Shown here piece by piece: positions 1-7,188 of a stretch of 64,000 bases of DNA. The DNA comes from an uncultured Paracoccaceae bacterium (GTDB taxonomy: Bacteria; Pseudomonadota; Alphaproteobacteria; Rhodobacterales; Rhodobacteraceae). The stretch's first letter is position 1. Every line of letters begins with the position of its first letter. A model generated the notes under the pieces. It was not told where the DNA came from, searched no databases, and was given only the letters and a program-made list of their open reading frames with translations. Position numbers and translations under genes: made by a program. The stretch covers positions 1 through 64,000 of the forward strand of contig CAKZRP010000050.1 of assembly GCA_937146765.1 (NCBI GenBank), in the 5' to 3' direction.

Positions 1-396
1 CTTCTTAATGCGTTCGCGCAGACCCCTCGCTTGGCGACCGCCATCCTCTGGGCGGCGTCAAGGGACGAGGCGATGGTCGTGGAGCATCTCGTCGGGATCG
101 GTCGACGCGATGCGGACGCGCGCATGGCGCATTTCCTGCTGGAGCTGGGATCGAGGCTGGCGTTGGTGGGGATGGGCAGCAAGGAAGGCTACGACTGCCC
201 GCTGACGCAGTACCACCTCGCCGATACGTTGGGGCTCAGCGCGGTCCATGTGAACCGCGTCCTGCGGCAGCTACGCGAGAGTGGACTGGTGACCTTCCGG
301 GACGGCCATGTGGCGTTGCACGACTATGGTGGGCTGGTGGACCTCGCCGAGTTCGATCCGGCCTATCTGGACCAGACCGGACCGCTCCTGAAATGA
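1..396 (+). CDS. Crp/Fnr-family transcriptional regulator, 5' truncated by window edge
   Basis: The reading frame is open from base 1, so the N-terminal part (the expected cyclic-nucleotide-binding-type sensor) lies outside the window. What remains, about 131 residues, starts with the long dimerisation helix (AMVVEHLVGIGRRDADARMA) and continues into a winged helix-turn-helix whose recognition segment reads LADTLGLSAVHVNRVLRQLR, followed by the wing (SGLVTFRDGHVALHD). This is the standard C-terminal layout of Crp/Fnr proteins, which bind promoter DNA as dimers. The ligand cannot be judged without the N-terminus. It points rightwards towards an unknown-function block and is followed three bases after its stop by a GC-rich inverted repeat. 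Confidence 0.85.
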   Translation, partial: LLNAFAQTPRLATAILWAASRDEAMVVEHLVGIGRRDADARMAHFLLELGSRLALVGMGSKEGYDCPLTQYHLADTLGLSAVHVNRVLRQLRESGLVTFRDGHVALHDYGGLVDLAEFDPAYLDQTGPLLK

Positions 397-398
397 GA

Positions 399-429
399 GG
401 GCCGCCCTCCCGTGTTTGGCAGGCGGCCC
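399..429. terminator. GC-rich inverted repeat between convergent genes
   Basis: GGGCCGCC at 399-406 pairs perfectly with GGCGGCCC at 422-429 around a 15-base loop, directly after the stop of the Crp/Fnr gene and before the 3' end of the convergent small gene. It has no T-run, so termination is an inference from position and stem only. Confidence 0.4.
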
Positions 430-454
430 CGGTGATCAGGTCAGACGCCGAAGG

Positions 455-643
455 TCAGGCGAGGGCGTGCTTCGCGGCGTCGAGTTCCCTGTTGGTCTCG
501 GCGTCGTTCTTCGCCGTGTGCGCCTTCTCGGCTGCCTGGTAGTGCTTCAGCGCCGCATCCTTCTTCGGACCAGCGGGCGCCTTGTCCCATGCGGCCTTGA
601 CGGATTTCATCTTGTCGGCGGTCTTGTTCTGTTCGGGAGTCAT
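455..643 (-). CDS. small charged protein of unknown function (62 aa)
   Basis: The start is the ATG at 643, chosen because AGGAAAGGAC lies just upstream; an in-frame extension to 721 has no such site. The protein begins MTPEQNKTADKMK and is almost entirely Lys, Ala, Glu, Asp and Asn-rich helix with no Cys, no signal peptide and no membrane segment. It looks like a single amphipathic helical unit. I do not recognise a characterised family. The composition resembles small soluble stress-associated proteins of alphaproteobacteria, but that is only an impression. Confidence 0.65.
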   Translation of the reverse strand: MTPEQNKTADKMKSVKAAWDKAPAGPKKDAALKHYQAAEKAHTAKNDAETNRELDAAKHALA

Positions 644-858
644 TGGGATTGTCCTTTCCTGGACGCTCCGAGAATAAGAAGCGTGTCGACATGCCGACCT
701 TTTGGGGTTCGGCACGCCCACACGCTTCTCAGGTACTCGGAAAAAAATACCCTACCAAATATTCGGCGGGCACATCTGACCTAGCCGATATCAACGCCCG
801 ACCGCACTGACGCAGGTTAGTCCCAGCATGTTCGGCAGGTCGAATGACACGGTGGCAC

Positions 859-1272
859 TCAGGCCACCATGGTTTGCTGGTGGGAGATCCTCAGCCAGGT
901 GTCATCATCGTTGAAGTACGTTGAGGCGCAGAGTGCCTTGTAGATCGGCACGTCGGCTTTCTCCGCCGAAACACGGTAGGTGAGAATGGCGATGTCATGA
1001 CACCGCGTGACGAGACGTTCGGCCATGACGACGGAGCGCCAGCCGGTGCTCTGCGTTAGATGGGTCCAGATCCGGTCACCCTGGAGGATGCCAGACGGAT
1101 AAGGGAAAATCATCACGGCATTGGTTGCTGTCGTCGCCCGCGCGCTATCCGCGCCACTGGTCCAGAAATGTTCCTCCATATCCCACAGAACGCCCTGTTC
1201 GCGAGGCGAAAGCGTGCCGGACTTTTGTGCCGCATGGGCCGGTGTCTTCGCGGTCTCGATTGAGACGGTCAT
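859..1272 (-). CDS. SnoaL/DUF4440-like NTF2-fold protein
   Basis: This 137-residue protein has the size and pattern of the small NTF2-like (SnoaL/DUF4440) cone fold: an N-terminal helix with HFWTSGADSARA, then strands containing VMIFPYPSGILQG, WRSVVMAERLV, HDIAILTYRVSA, YKALCASTYF and TWLRISHQQTMV. Family members are small-molecule enzymes, polyketide cyclases or ligand binders, so no reaction can be assigned. Its start overlaps the stop of the upstream gene by four bases (ATGA at 1269-1272), so the two are co-translated. It is cytoplasmic, with no signal peptide. Confidence 0.7.
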   Translation of the reverse strand: MTVSIETAKTPAHAAQKSGTLSPREQGVLWDMEEHFWTSGADSARATTATNAVMIFPYPSGILQGDRIWTHLTQSTGWRSVVMAERLVTRCHDIAILTYRVSAEKADVPIYKALCASTYFNDDDTWLRISHQQTMVA

Positions 1273-1697
1273 TCGCCTGACCCCGAGCCGCCAACCATAA
1301 ACATCTGAAACAGCGCAAAGATGATCGCGAGCACGGCCCAGATCGCGCCAATTGTACCCTGGTGGCCAATGGCCACCTCCGTCGCAGCCCGCTTCAGTCT
1401 ACCTGACGCCCGGTCTTCGGGGAGCAGTTGGATCAAGTCTCGTGCGATCCTGCCGTGATCGCTGGAGAGCGCAGGAACGTCCCGAAATCGAGCAAGAAGT
1501 GCGCCCAATCGCACGCGCGCGTCGTCGCGCCCCAGCGTGACCAGTTCAGCGGTTTCTTTCCATGGATCAAGGCCGAGCCGAGCGAGCGTGGACAGAACCG
1601 TCACGACATAACCGTTTCGGTCCTCGCCGACCGACGCATAAAGAAATTGCCCAAACTCGGGCGGGTGCGGGTTGAGGAGATTGGGTTGCGCCATCAT
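1269..1697 (-). CDS. unknown protein with C-terminal membrane anchor
   Basis: This 142-residue protein is mostly hydrophilic and helical (about residues 1-110) and ends in one strongly hydrophobic segment (IGAIWAVLAIIFALFQMFMV, about residues 113-135), then a short Gly/Ser tail. It therefore looks like a tail-anchored inner-membrane protein. It is the first gene of a two-gene unit with the NTF2-like gene at 859-1272, coupled by an ATGA overlap. I do not recognise the soluble domain. The first two codons are ATG ATG, so the exact start may be one residue later. Confidence 0.6.
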   Translation of the reverse strand: MMAQPNLLNPHPPEFGQFLYASVGEDRNGYVVTVLSTLARLGLDPWKETAELVTLGRDDARVRLGALLARFRDVPALSSDHGRIARDLIQLLPEDRASGRLKRAATEVAIGHQGTIGAIWAVLAIIFALFQMFMVGGSGSGE

Positions 1698-1966
1698 CGT
1701 TCCATTCCTTGATTGCAGGAACGCAGATCGCCCCTGTTTTCCAAAGGATAAGCGCAGGTCGGTCTTGCTGCCCTTACACAGGTCAGTGCGGGCGACTGCC
1801 TCTCAGAAAGTTGCACTCGGTTCGGAGCCCGAGGCTAACATGCGTCAGCGCCAGTTGGACGATCCCGATGTACAAGACGCTAGATCGTTCGACTGTTCCG
1901 TCCCGCTCTCCAAGGGATCGTCAACTGTGGTGAGCGACGAATCTACCAACATTGCGGAGATCAGAG

Positions 1967-2281
1967 ATGACCAAGCGGTCGACCAGATCGACGGTGACGT
2001 TTTCGAACCCGTTCACCTTGCCAGGATACCCGGGCGATTTGCCCCCAGGCGACTACGAAGTTCTCGTCGAAGAGGAGCTTTTGCAGGGGCTGAGCTTCGA
2101 AGCTTACCGACGGACGGCGACGTACTTGACAGTGTTCGGTACGGGCCTTCGCGCGGGGCGTAGGGAGATGCGTGCGACAAGCGAGCGCGACCTGAAAGAA
2201 GCGCTGAGCCGGGATGCGGCCATAACCAAAACGAACGATCACAGCGATGCGGCGCTTTCCCCGCAGGAGGACTTGAAATGA
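1967..2281 (+). CDS. unknown-family protein, copy A (paralogue of 5300-5806)
   Basis: The start at 1967 is chosen over the in-frame upstream TTG at 1952 because GGAG sits seven bases before this ATG. The 104-residue product carries FSNPFTLPGYPGDLPPGDYE near its N-terminus. The gene at 5300 has FSRPFTVPG, then LPPGEYE at the same spacing, and similarity continues weakly through the next 60 residues. The shared motif looks like a short beta-rich module. No Cys, signal or membrane segment is visible. Function is unknown. It overlaps the next gene by four bases (2278-2281), heading a coupled chain of three genes. Confidence 0.6.
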   Translation: MTKRSTRSTVTFSNPFTLPGYPGDLPPGDYEVLVEEELLQGLSFEAYRRTATYLTVFGTGLRAGRREMRATSERDLKEALSRDAAITKTNDHSDAALSPQEDLK

Positions 2282-2664
2282 ATACTCCCGAATGGCTCAA
2301 ACCCGGTATCTATGGTGCCGTGATCGGCGCGGTCTTCGTCGGTATCGTCGGATTCACATGGGGCGGCTGGGTGACAGGCGGAACCGCGAATGACAGGGCG
2401 ATGGCGATGTCCAAAGGCGATGTCGTCGCCTCCATGGTGCCGGTTTGCCTCGACATGGCGCGCTCCGACCCCTCGCGGGCGGACAAGCTGGCAACGATCC
2501 GGGCCGCCTCGACCTACCAGCGGCGCGACGCTCTGATGACTGCGGGTTGGGCGACGATGCCGGGAACCGATGCTCCGAACCGGGATATCGCGCAAGCTTG
2601 CCTGGCAGCTCTCGATGTCGATCGACTCCCGGAGCGCGCGGACAGCGCGGTCGATGAAGGATGA
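2278..2664 (+). CDS. unknown membrane-anchored protein (128 aa)
   Basis: The N-terminus has a single transmembrane helix (IYGAVIGAVFVGIVGFTWGG, about residues 12-31) after a short polar leader, followed by a roughly 95-residue soluble part. The soluble part contains two Cys (PVCLDMARSD, IAQACLAAL) that could form a disulfide if it faces the periplasm. It resembles a conserved alphaproteobacterial hypothetical family that I cannot name. It starts inside the stop of the previous gene (ATGA at 2278) and its own stop overlaps the next start (2661), so it is the middle gene of a coupled trio. Confidence 0.6.
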   Translation: MNTPEWLKPGIYGAVIGAVFVGIVGFTWGGWVTGGTANDRAMAMSKGDVVASMVPVCLDMARSDPSRADKLATIRAASTYQRRDALMTAGWATMPGTDAPNRDIAQACLAALDVDRLPERADSAVDEG

Positions 2665-3134
2665 GCCGCGCCATGCCGATAGCCTCTCCCGAGACAACCG
2701 ATCTCGAGCGGCGTGTGCTTGCCCATGAAAAAGTGCTTCAGGCCCTGATCGTCTACATGGCCCGCACCGAGCCGCGCTTCATCGATCATCTACGAGAACG
2801 CTTCGTCGAGCCGATGCGCATGGTCCGGCACGAACACGACCACCGTGAAACCGACGACTATGCGGAAGAATTCATTCGCGCAGTGATCCTTCTCGGAGAA
2901 GTGGGCGCACCCAAAGCGAAGGAGCCGGAGGTGACCGACAAGCAGCCTGTGCCGCCGACACGCAGAGGAGAACAGGGTGCTTCCACGGACCGGCCGGAGC
3001 AGCGAGGTGGCGTTCAAGTCCGTGAAAGAAACGGCATCTGGGAGGTGAATATCAATGGAAAGTTTCACGGCGATTACCACCAGAAGGAACATGCTCTTGC
3101 CGCTGCGGCCTTGCACAAGTTGTCGCCCCGATGA
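2661..3134 (+). CDS. two-part unknown protein with DUF2188-like C-terminus
   Basis: The 157-residue product has a helical N-terminal half (about residues 10-85, LERRVLAHEKVLQALIVYMA) and a short low-complexity linker. The C-terminal module has VQVRERNGIWEVNINGKFHG followed by an Ala-rich helix, which is the layout of the small DUF2188-type fold (strand-strand-helix, with Trp before a charged turn). Neither half has a known activity. The start overlaps the upstream stop by four bases; a second Met at codon 5 is possible. Its stop overlaps an ATG at 3131 in the frame of the next gene. Confidence 0.55.
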   Translation: MSRAMPIASPETTDLERRVLAHEKVLQALIVYMARTEPRFIDHLRERFVEPMRMVRHEHDHRETDDYAEEFIRAVILLGEVGAPKAKEPEVTDKQPVPPTRRGEQGASTDRPEQRGGVQVRERNGIWEVNINGKFHGDYHQKEHALAAAALHKLSPR

Positions 3135-3334
3135 CCGGTAGCACTCATCCGACAGTTCCGCAGGACTTCTCGATCCAGGTGGCCGAGAACGAAGGCATGC
3201 CATCGAGACCGAACTCAAAGGCCTCCCTAACACCGGTTGCACGCACCCGACGGCTGACCGGAACGCTCACGCTTGAGCTATCGAAGATACCCGCAGCAAC
3301 CGGCGGAATCTGGTCCGCCAAGGAGCAAGCGGCG

Positions 3335-4117
3335 ATGAGACATCCCCTCGCGAGGCTGATTGCGAGAACGGCAGCAATAGCTGGTGTGATCGCGTCCTTG
3401 GCCTTCCCAGTTCTGGCGCAGGATGGCACGGGTCCGATGCCCGAGAACGCTCAGTCGCGCAGCTATGGCGCAGGCTGGAATTGCGATCTCGGTTATCGGG
3501 TGGACGGTGCAGAATGTCTTGCTCTCGACATCCCCGAGAATGCCTATGCAACGGGCCGGTCCTACGGTACGGGTTGGGCGTGTCGGCGCGGGTACCAAGA
3601 AGCGGGAGCGTCCTCCTGCACAGCGATCCCGGTGCCCGACAATGCCTTCTTGCGATCCTCCGGCTATGACTGGCAATGCGATCGTGGGTACCGGCAAGAT
3701 CGCGAGGCCTGCGTTCCAATCGTCCTGCCTGACAACGCCTATCTCACCGACGATAGCTCAGGTTCCGGTTGGACCTGTGAGCGTGGATTCACAGCCAGTT
3801 CCAACACATGCAATCCGATCGCTGTTCCCGAGAACGGTTATCTCAAGGATGCGGACTATGGTGACGAATGGGCCTGCGAAAGAGGCTTCTTCGAAATCGA
3901 TGGCCGCTGCGATCCCGTGGCGCTTCCCGCAAACGCCTTTCTGGACACGGCACCCTACGGGCTTGGATGGCGCTGTGAGCGGGGATTTGAGACCGTCAAC
4001 ACTGCCTGTGTCGCGATCGACCTTCCGGCGAACGCACATCTCGATCGATCCGGAAACACATGGCGCTGCGATCGCGGCTTTCAACTTGCGGCTGGGGAGT
4101 GCGTTCTTGGACGATAA
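3335..4117 (+). CDS. secreted protein with seven Cys-containing repeats
   Basis: The start at 3335 is chosen because AAGGAGC precedes it and because it places a clean Sec signal peptide (RTAAIAGVIASLAFPVLAQ, cleavage after AQ) at the N-terminus; the frame is open back to 3131. The mature part is seven tandem units of about 31-36 residues built as P-x-N-A-[YF]-L, then G-x-x-W-x-C-x-R-G-[YF], then a second Cys. That gives two Cys per unit and 14 in total, probably one disulfide per unit. It is likely periplasmic or extracellular. The family is not characterised to my knowledge; a binding or structural role is more likely than catalysis. Confidence 0.75.
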   Translation: MRHPLARLIARTAAIAGVIASLAFPVLAQDGTGPMPENAQSRSYGAGWNCDLGYRVDGAECLALDIPENAYATGRSYGTGWACRRGYQEAGASSCTAIPVPDNAFLRSSGYDWQCDRGYRQDREACVPIVLPDNAYLTDDSSGSGWTCERGFTASSNTCNPIAVPENGYLKDADYGDEWACERGFFEIDGRCDPVALPANAFLDTAPYGLGWRCERGFETVNTACVAIDLPANAHLDRSGNTWRCDRGFQLAAGECVLGR

Positions 4118-4157
4118 AGCGCCCCGAACAAACCACGGTGACGCCGCCGGGATACGG

Positions 4158-4958
4158 ATGCATATCGGATGCCGTCTGAGATACCGGCTGACCCAACCGA
4201 CACCCATCATCGCGGTGCTGAACGTGCACTACTCGCGCTTCGGCGACCTGGAGCGCGCTGACTATCTGGTGACCTCGCCCAGTGTGCCGCTGGCAAGCTA
4301 TCGCGACGGGTTCGGGAACTGGTGCACGCGGCTGATTGCGCCAGCGGGCGACTTCACGTTGTCCACCGACGGAATCTTCTGGGATAGCGGACTGGCCGAT
4401 CCTGTCGCTCCGGGTGCGGCGCAGTTGCCCGTGCAGGATCTTCCCGCCGAGACGCTCGTCTATCTTCTTGGCAGCCGCTATTGCGACACCGACATCCTGT
4501 CCGAGGAAGCGTGGCGCTTGTTCGAGAGCACGCCGCCTGGCTGGTCGAGGGTGCAGGCGATCTGCGACTTTGTGCACACAACCGTCACTTTCGACTATAT
4601 GCAGGCTGATGCGACGCGCACGGCCTCTCAAACGCTGACCGGGCGGAAGGGCGTCTGTCGAGACTTCACCCATCTCGCGATTGCCTTGTGCCGGTGCATG
4701 AACATCCCGGCCTGCTACTGCACCGGATATCTCAGCGAATTCGGCCAGCCCGAGCCTCACGCGCCCGACGATTTCGCGGCCTGGATGGAGGTCTTTCTCG
4801 AGGGCCGTTGGTGGGTTTTCGATCCGCGCAACAACACTAGGCGCATTGGGCGCATCCTGATCGCCCGGGGAAGGGATGCGGCGGATGTGCCGCTGACCCA
4901 GACTTTCGGGCCGAACACCCTGACGGAATTCAAGGTTTGGACCGATGAGTTGATCTGA
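4158..4958 (+). CDS. transglutaminase-like (papain-fold) protein
   Basis: This 266-residue protein has a beta-rich N-terminal half and a C-terminal transglutaminase-like core. The nucleophile motif is GVCRDFTHLAIALCRCMNIP and is followed by ACYCTGYL. The segment carrying the second active-site region reads DDFAAWMEVFLEGRWWVFDP, with Asp retained in VFDP. Many members carry His immediately before AW; here the residue is Ala, so the catalytic base is uncertain. I recall related bacterial proteins with Ser at that place. No signal peptide is seen, so it is probably cytoplasmic. The start is the ATG at 4158 with only a weak ribosome site. It follows the Cys-repeat gene by 40 bases. Confidence 0.8.
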   Translation: MHIGCRLRYRLTQPTPIIAVLNVHYSRFGDLERADYLVTSPSVPLASYRDGFGNWCTRLIAPAGDFTLSTDGIFWDSGLADPVAPGAAQLPVQDLPAETLVYLLGSRYCDTDILSEEAWRLFESTPPGWSRVQAICDFVHTTVTFDYMQADATRTASQTLTGRKGVCRDFTHLAIALCRCMNIPACYCTGYLSEFGQPEPHAPDDFAAWMEVFLEGRWWVFDPRNNTRRIGRILIARGRDAADVPLTQTFGPNTLTEFKVWTDELI

Positions 4959-5085
4959 CCTTTGGTTCATTCGCGGCGCGACGTCGTAAATCGGGTCGCC
5001 TGTCCCCATATAGGTAATACCGACGTCGAGTATCCCGGTCCGACATGGACAAGGAGTTCAGTCGGCCAATCAAAGGCTAGATCAC

Positions 5086-5223
5086 ATGTCTCTCACGGGC
5101 CTGACGGTAAGGGCTTCGGCTGCAATGAAGCCAAAGTCTGCTGAAACAGTGGAGACACCTACCAAGGCGATCGAGCCCAAGGTTATCGGCAAAGAAGCGT
5201 TCGCGACGCCCAAGACATCTTGA
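5086..5223 (+). CDS. small ORF, possibly a phasin-family remnant
   Basis: A 45-codon frame runs from an ATG preceded by AAGGCTAG. The second in-frame Met at 5125 begins MKPKSAETVETP, followed by KAIEPKVIGKEAFATPK. This resembles the extreme N-terminus of alphaproteobacterial phasin-type proteins, which are otherwise three times longer. No continuation of the family is visible downstream in any frame, so it is either a truncated remnant or an unrelated short gene. Confidence 0.3.
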   Translation: MSLTGLTVRASAAMKPKSAETVETPTKAIEPKVIGKEAFATPKTS

Positions 5224-5299
5224 GACCTGCACGGCTAGAGCGCCCCATCCTCAAATGGGGAGCGGGCCATCCGCTGCATCAAAGGAGAGGATCACCCCG

Positions 5300-5806
5300 A
5301 TGGAAGACCTGACGAGCAAGACCATCGCGGTCTTTTCCCGACCGTTCACCGTTCCAGGCTTTGCCGAGGCGCTTCCACCGGGAGAATACGAGATCGAAAC
5401 GGAACTGGTGCCACCCCTAGATTACCAGGAGGCCGAAGCCTGGAAAGCCTCCGTCCTGGTAAAACTTCATCCTCGGCTGTCACATCCTGGACTGGCAAGA
5501 ATTCTGACTGTTTCCCTTGCCGACCTCGACCAAGCACGCGCTATGGACAAGCTGACTGGTAAGGCCCTGACGGATTTCTTTCTCGAGGAAATGTTGGCCG
5601 ACCCGATGATCCGTCTTGTCATGCAGGCGGACGGTGTCTCCGAGGCGCATTTGCGACACCTCTATTCTGGGCTCGGGACGCCTGAGTCGGACAACAGCCA
5701 GGCAGAGCACGATGACCTGTCCAAGACTGACGGGGGCCAAGGTGGGGTGGAGGCAAGTCTTTCCGGCCCGCCTTCCGGAACTCCGCGTCCAGACATCGGA
5801 GAATGA
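5300..5806 (+). CDS. unknown-family protein, copy B (paralogue of 1967-2281)
   Basis: The start at 5300 follows AAGGAGAGG at good spacing. The 168-residue product has FSRPFTVPG and LPPGEYE matching FSNPFTLPG and LPPGDYE of the gene at 1967. A loose match continues through the region ending in LADLDQARAMD, which corresponds to ERDLKEALSRD in copy A. After that it has an extra segment (LTDFFLEEMLADPMIRLVMQ) absent from copy A, and a polar low-complexity tail. Cytoplasmic; function unknown. Two copies 3 kb apart in one block suggest an old duplication or a family typical of this kind of element. Confidence 0.65.
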   Translation: MEDLTSKTIAVFSRPFTVPGFAEALPPGEYEIETELVPPLDYQEAEAWKASVLVKLHPRLSHPGLARILTVSLADLDQARAMDKLTGKALTDFFLEEMLADPMIRLVMQADGVSEAHLRHLYSGLGTPESDNSQAEHDDLSKTDGGQGGVEASLSGPPSGTPRPDIGE

Positions 5807-5876
5807 CAGCTGTGTCGGCAGAATGCTTCCCGGTCCAGTCGCGAGCGTTGTTCACTGGGATGGACTGGGTTCCACT

Positions 5877-6185
5877 ATGACCGTTGACCTGATCCATCTC
5901 GAGGGCCACAGGTCCACGGCTGAACAGCGTGAGACTGAGATACGACGGCGCCCTGCGAACGGCCAGCCACCACTATTACTCTCGCAGAAACCGCGCCTTG
6001 AGAGCTTCGAAGATCAGATGCTGGCGGAGTCGGCGCGGACGTGGGCCGAAGTCCTGAAAAAGTGGCGCGTCCTTCCCGACCGTTACGCAACGACACTCGA
6101 GGCCCGAGGTGAACACATTCACAAACGCATCGAGCGTGCCCTTGGCGATATAGAACACCTTAGAAAACGTGAGGAACGGCAATGA
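5877..6185 (+). CDS. unknown charged helical protein (102 aa)
   Basis: The start is uncertain: ATG 5877 gives 102 residues, while an in-frame ATG at 5823 would add 18. Neither has a strong ribosome site. The protein is highly charged and helical, with RTWAEVLKKWRVLPDRYATT in the middle and IERALGDIEHLRKREERQ at the end, suggesting a coiled coil. Nothing points to catalysis or membrane location. It overlaps the zinc-ribbon gene by four bases (6182-6185), so the two are translationally coupled and may act together. Confidence 0.55.
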   Translation: MTVDLIHLEGHRSTAEQRETEIRRRPANGQPPLLLSQKPRLESFEDQMLAESARTWAEVLKKWRVLPDRYATTLEARGEHIHKRIERALGDIEHLRKREERQ

Positions 6186-6397
6186 CGATCAAGTCTGCGG
6201 AGATCGATATCGGGACAATCAAGGCAACGGCCGACGTAGCTGCCGCGCGGGCCTGCCTAAGATGCAAGTCAACGTTCTGGAGCGAGGGGTTCGGCGAACG
6301 GATATGTTCCCGTTGCAAGGGATCGACCGTCTGGCGCTCGGCAATTCACGAGGGCAGCGGACAGGGTCGAAGGCGCTCGGGCGGTCGATCGTCATAG
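6182..6397 (+). CDS. small zinc-ribbon protein
   Basis: The 71-residue product has two CxxC knuckles about 18 residues apart (CLRC and CSRC, about residues 25-28 and 42-45), the pattern of a zinc ribbon. Hydrophobic and aromatic residues lie between the knuckles and a basic Arg/Gly/Ser tail follows. Such small ribbons bind nucleic acids or protein partners; no specific role can be assigned. Its start lies in the stop region of the upstream coiled-coil-like gene. It is the last intact gene before the transposase and ABC remnants. Confidence 0.65.
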   Translation: MTIKSAEIDIGTIKATADVAAARACLRCKSTFWSEGFGERICSRCKGSTVWRSAIHEGSGQGRRRSGGRSS

Positions 6398-6488
6398 GTC
6401 CGACCGATGCCGTCTGTCACGATTACACAAGCAAGGCGCTGTTGTGTACATCAGCTGATGACCGGACTGCCCCTTTCCCCTGACACAT

Positions 6489-6693
6489 TTATCCTGCGGC
6501 CACGGTCATCGGAATTCCGAGTGCCGTGAAGCGGTTGAGGACAGCCGCGCGGATTTGGACCTCTGCCACCTTTGCCACTTTTGCCCTCGAAGTCCCGCGA
6601 CATCAGCCGCTGGCCGAGTTGCTGCACGCAGTTCATTTTCGTTTCGACCCTGCTGCAGCGGTGATACGTGCTCCAGTTCCGCCAAAGTGCCCC
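6489..6693 (-). mobile_element. IS5-type transposase 3' remnant, frameshifted
   Basis: On the minus strand the sequence reads [20 protein letters not shown], then LGQRLMSRDFEG. After a frameshift near 6580-6595 it reads VAKVAEVQIRAAVLNRFTAL and ends GIPMTVAAG with a stop at 6489. This is the C-terminal end of IS5-family (IS427-like) transposases common in Rhodobacterales; the YHRxSRVETKM and VLNxxTALGIP motifs are the basis. The catalytic DDE part is missing, so it is a dead fragment. It abuts the broken ABC gene and marks the right edge of the unknown-function block. Confidence 0.7.
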
Positions 6694-6769
6694 GCCCAAG
6701 TGCATTGACGCCCGCAGGATCTCGGATCGCGCCCGGGCTCCGGCTGTGCCCGGCTTCCAAGGCCTCGCA

Positions 6770-7165
6770 TTTCGTCTCGGCGGGAGTGTGGAGGGCCAGC
6801 CAAAGGATCTGGGGACCTTTTGCCCGACGGGCGGCTGCAGCATCGCGGGCGGCGATAGCGTCATCTGCGACGAGCCAACCTCGGTGCTGGATGTCTCGGT
6901 GCAGTCGCAGATCGTCAACCTCCTGGGCGAGCTGCGGCGGGCATTCGGTTTCACCTATCTGTTCATCAGCCACAACCTCGTGGTGGTGGAGCATCTGGGG
7001 GCGGCCTATCCGAACCCGATCGCACCGCCCTCGGGCTGCCATTTCCACCCGCGGTGCGCCAAGGCGGTGCCCCGGTGCAGCCTGATTGCGCCGCAGGCCG
7101 TGATACCCGAAGATGACCGCGTCGAAGGCCACCTCTTTGACAGCGCGCAAAGCTCGGCGGCCTGA
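6770..7165 (+). pseudogene. peptide ABC transporter ATPase remnant (Dpp/Opp type)
   Basis: Recognisable pieces are the Walker B/D-loop and H-loop region ([20 protein letters not shown], then [16 protein letters not shown]). A jump follows straight to the oligopeptide-transporter C-terminal motif [17 protein letters not shown]. The Walker A and most of the signature region are absent, and roughly 70-80 residues normally found between EHL and PSGC are deleted. Upstream of VICDEP the frame is degenerate. It cannot make a working ATPase. It precedes the gamma-glutamyltransferase gene by 23 bases, suggesting that a peptide importer once belonged to that operon. Confidence 0.75.
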
Positions 7166-7188
7166 GCAGACAGAAAGGACACTTAGAG

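Noticed and set aside
3423..4157. Upstream extension of the transglutaminase frame through the Cys-repeat gene
   Set aside because: The overlapping frame at 3335-4117 has a signal peptide and seven clear repeats, while this extension has no pattern; ATG 4158 starts the family-like sequence.
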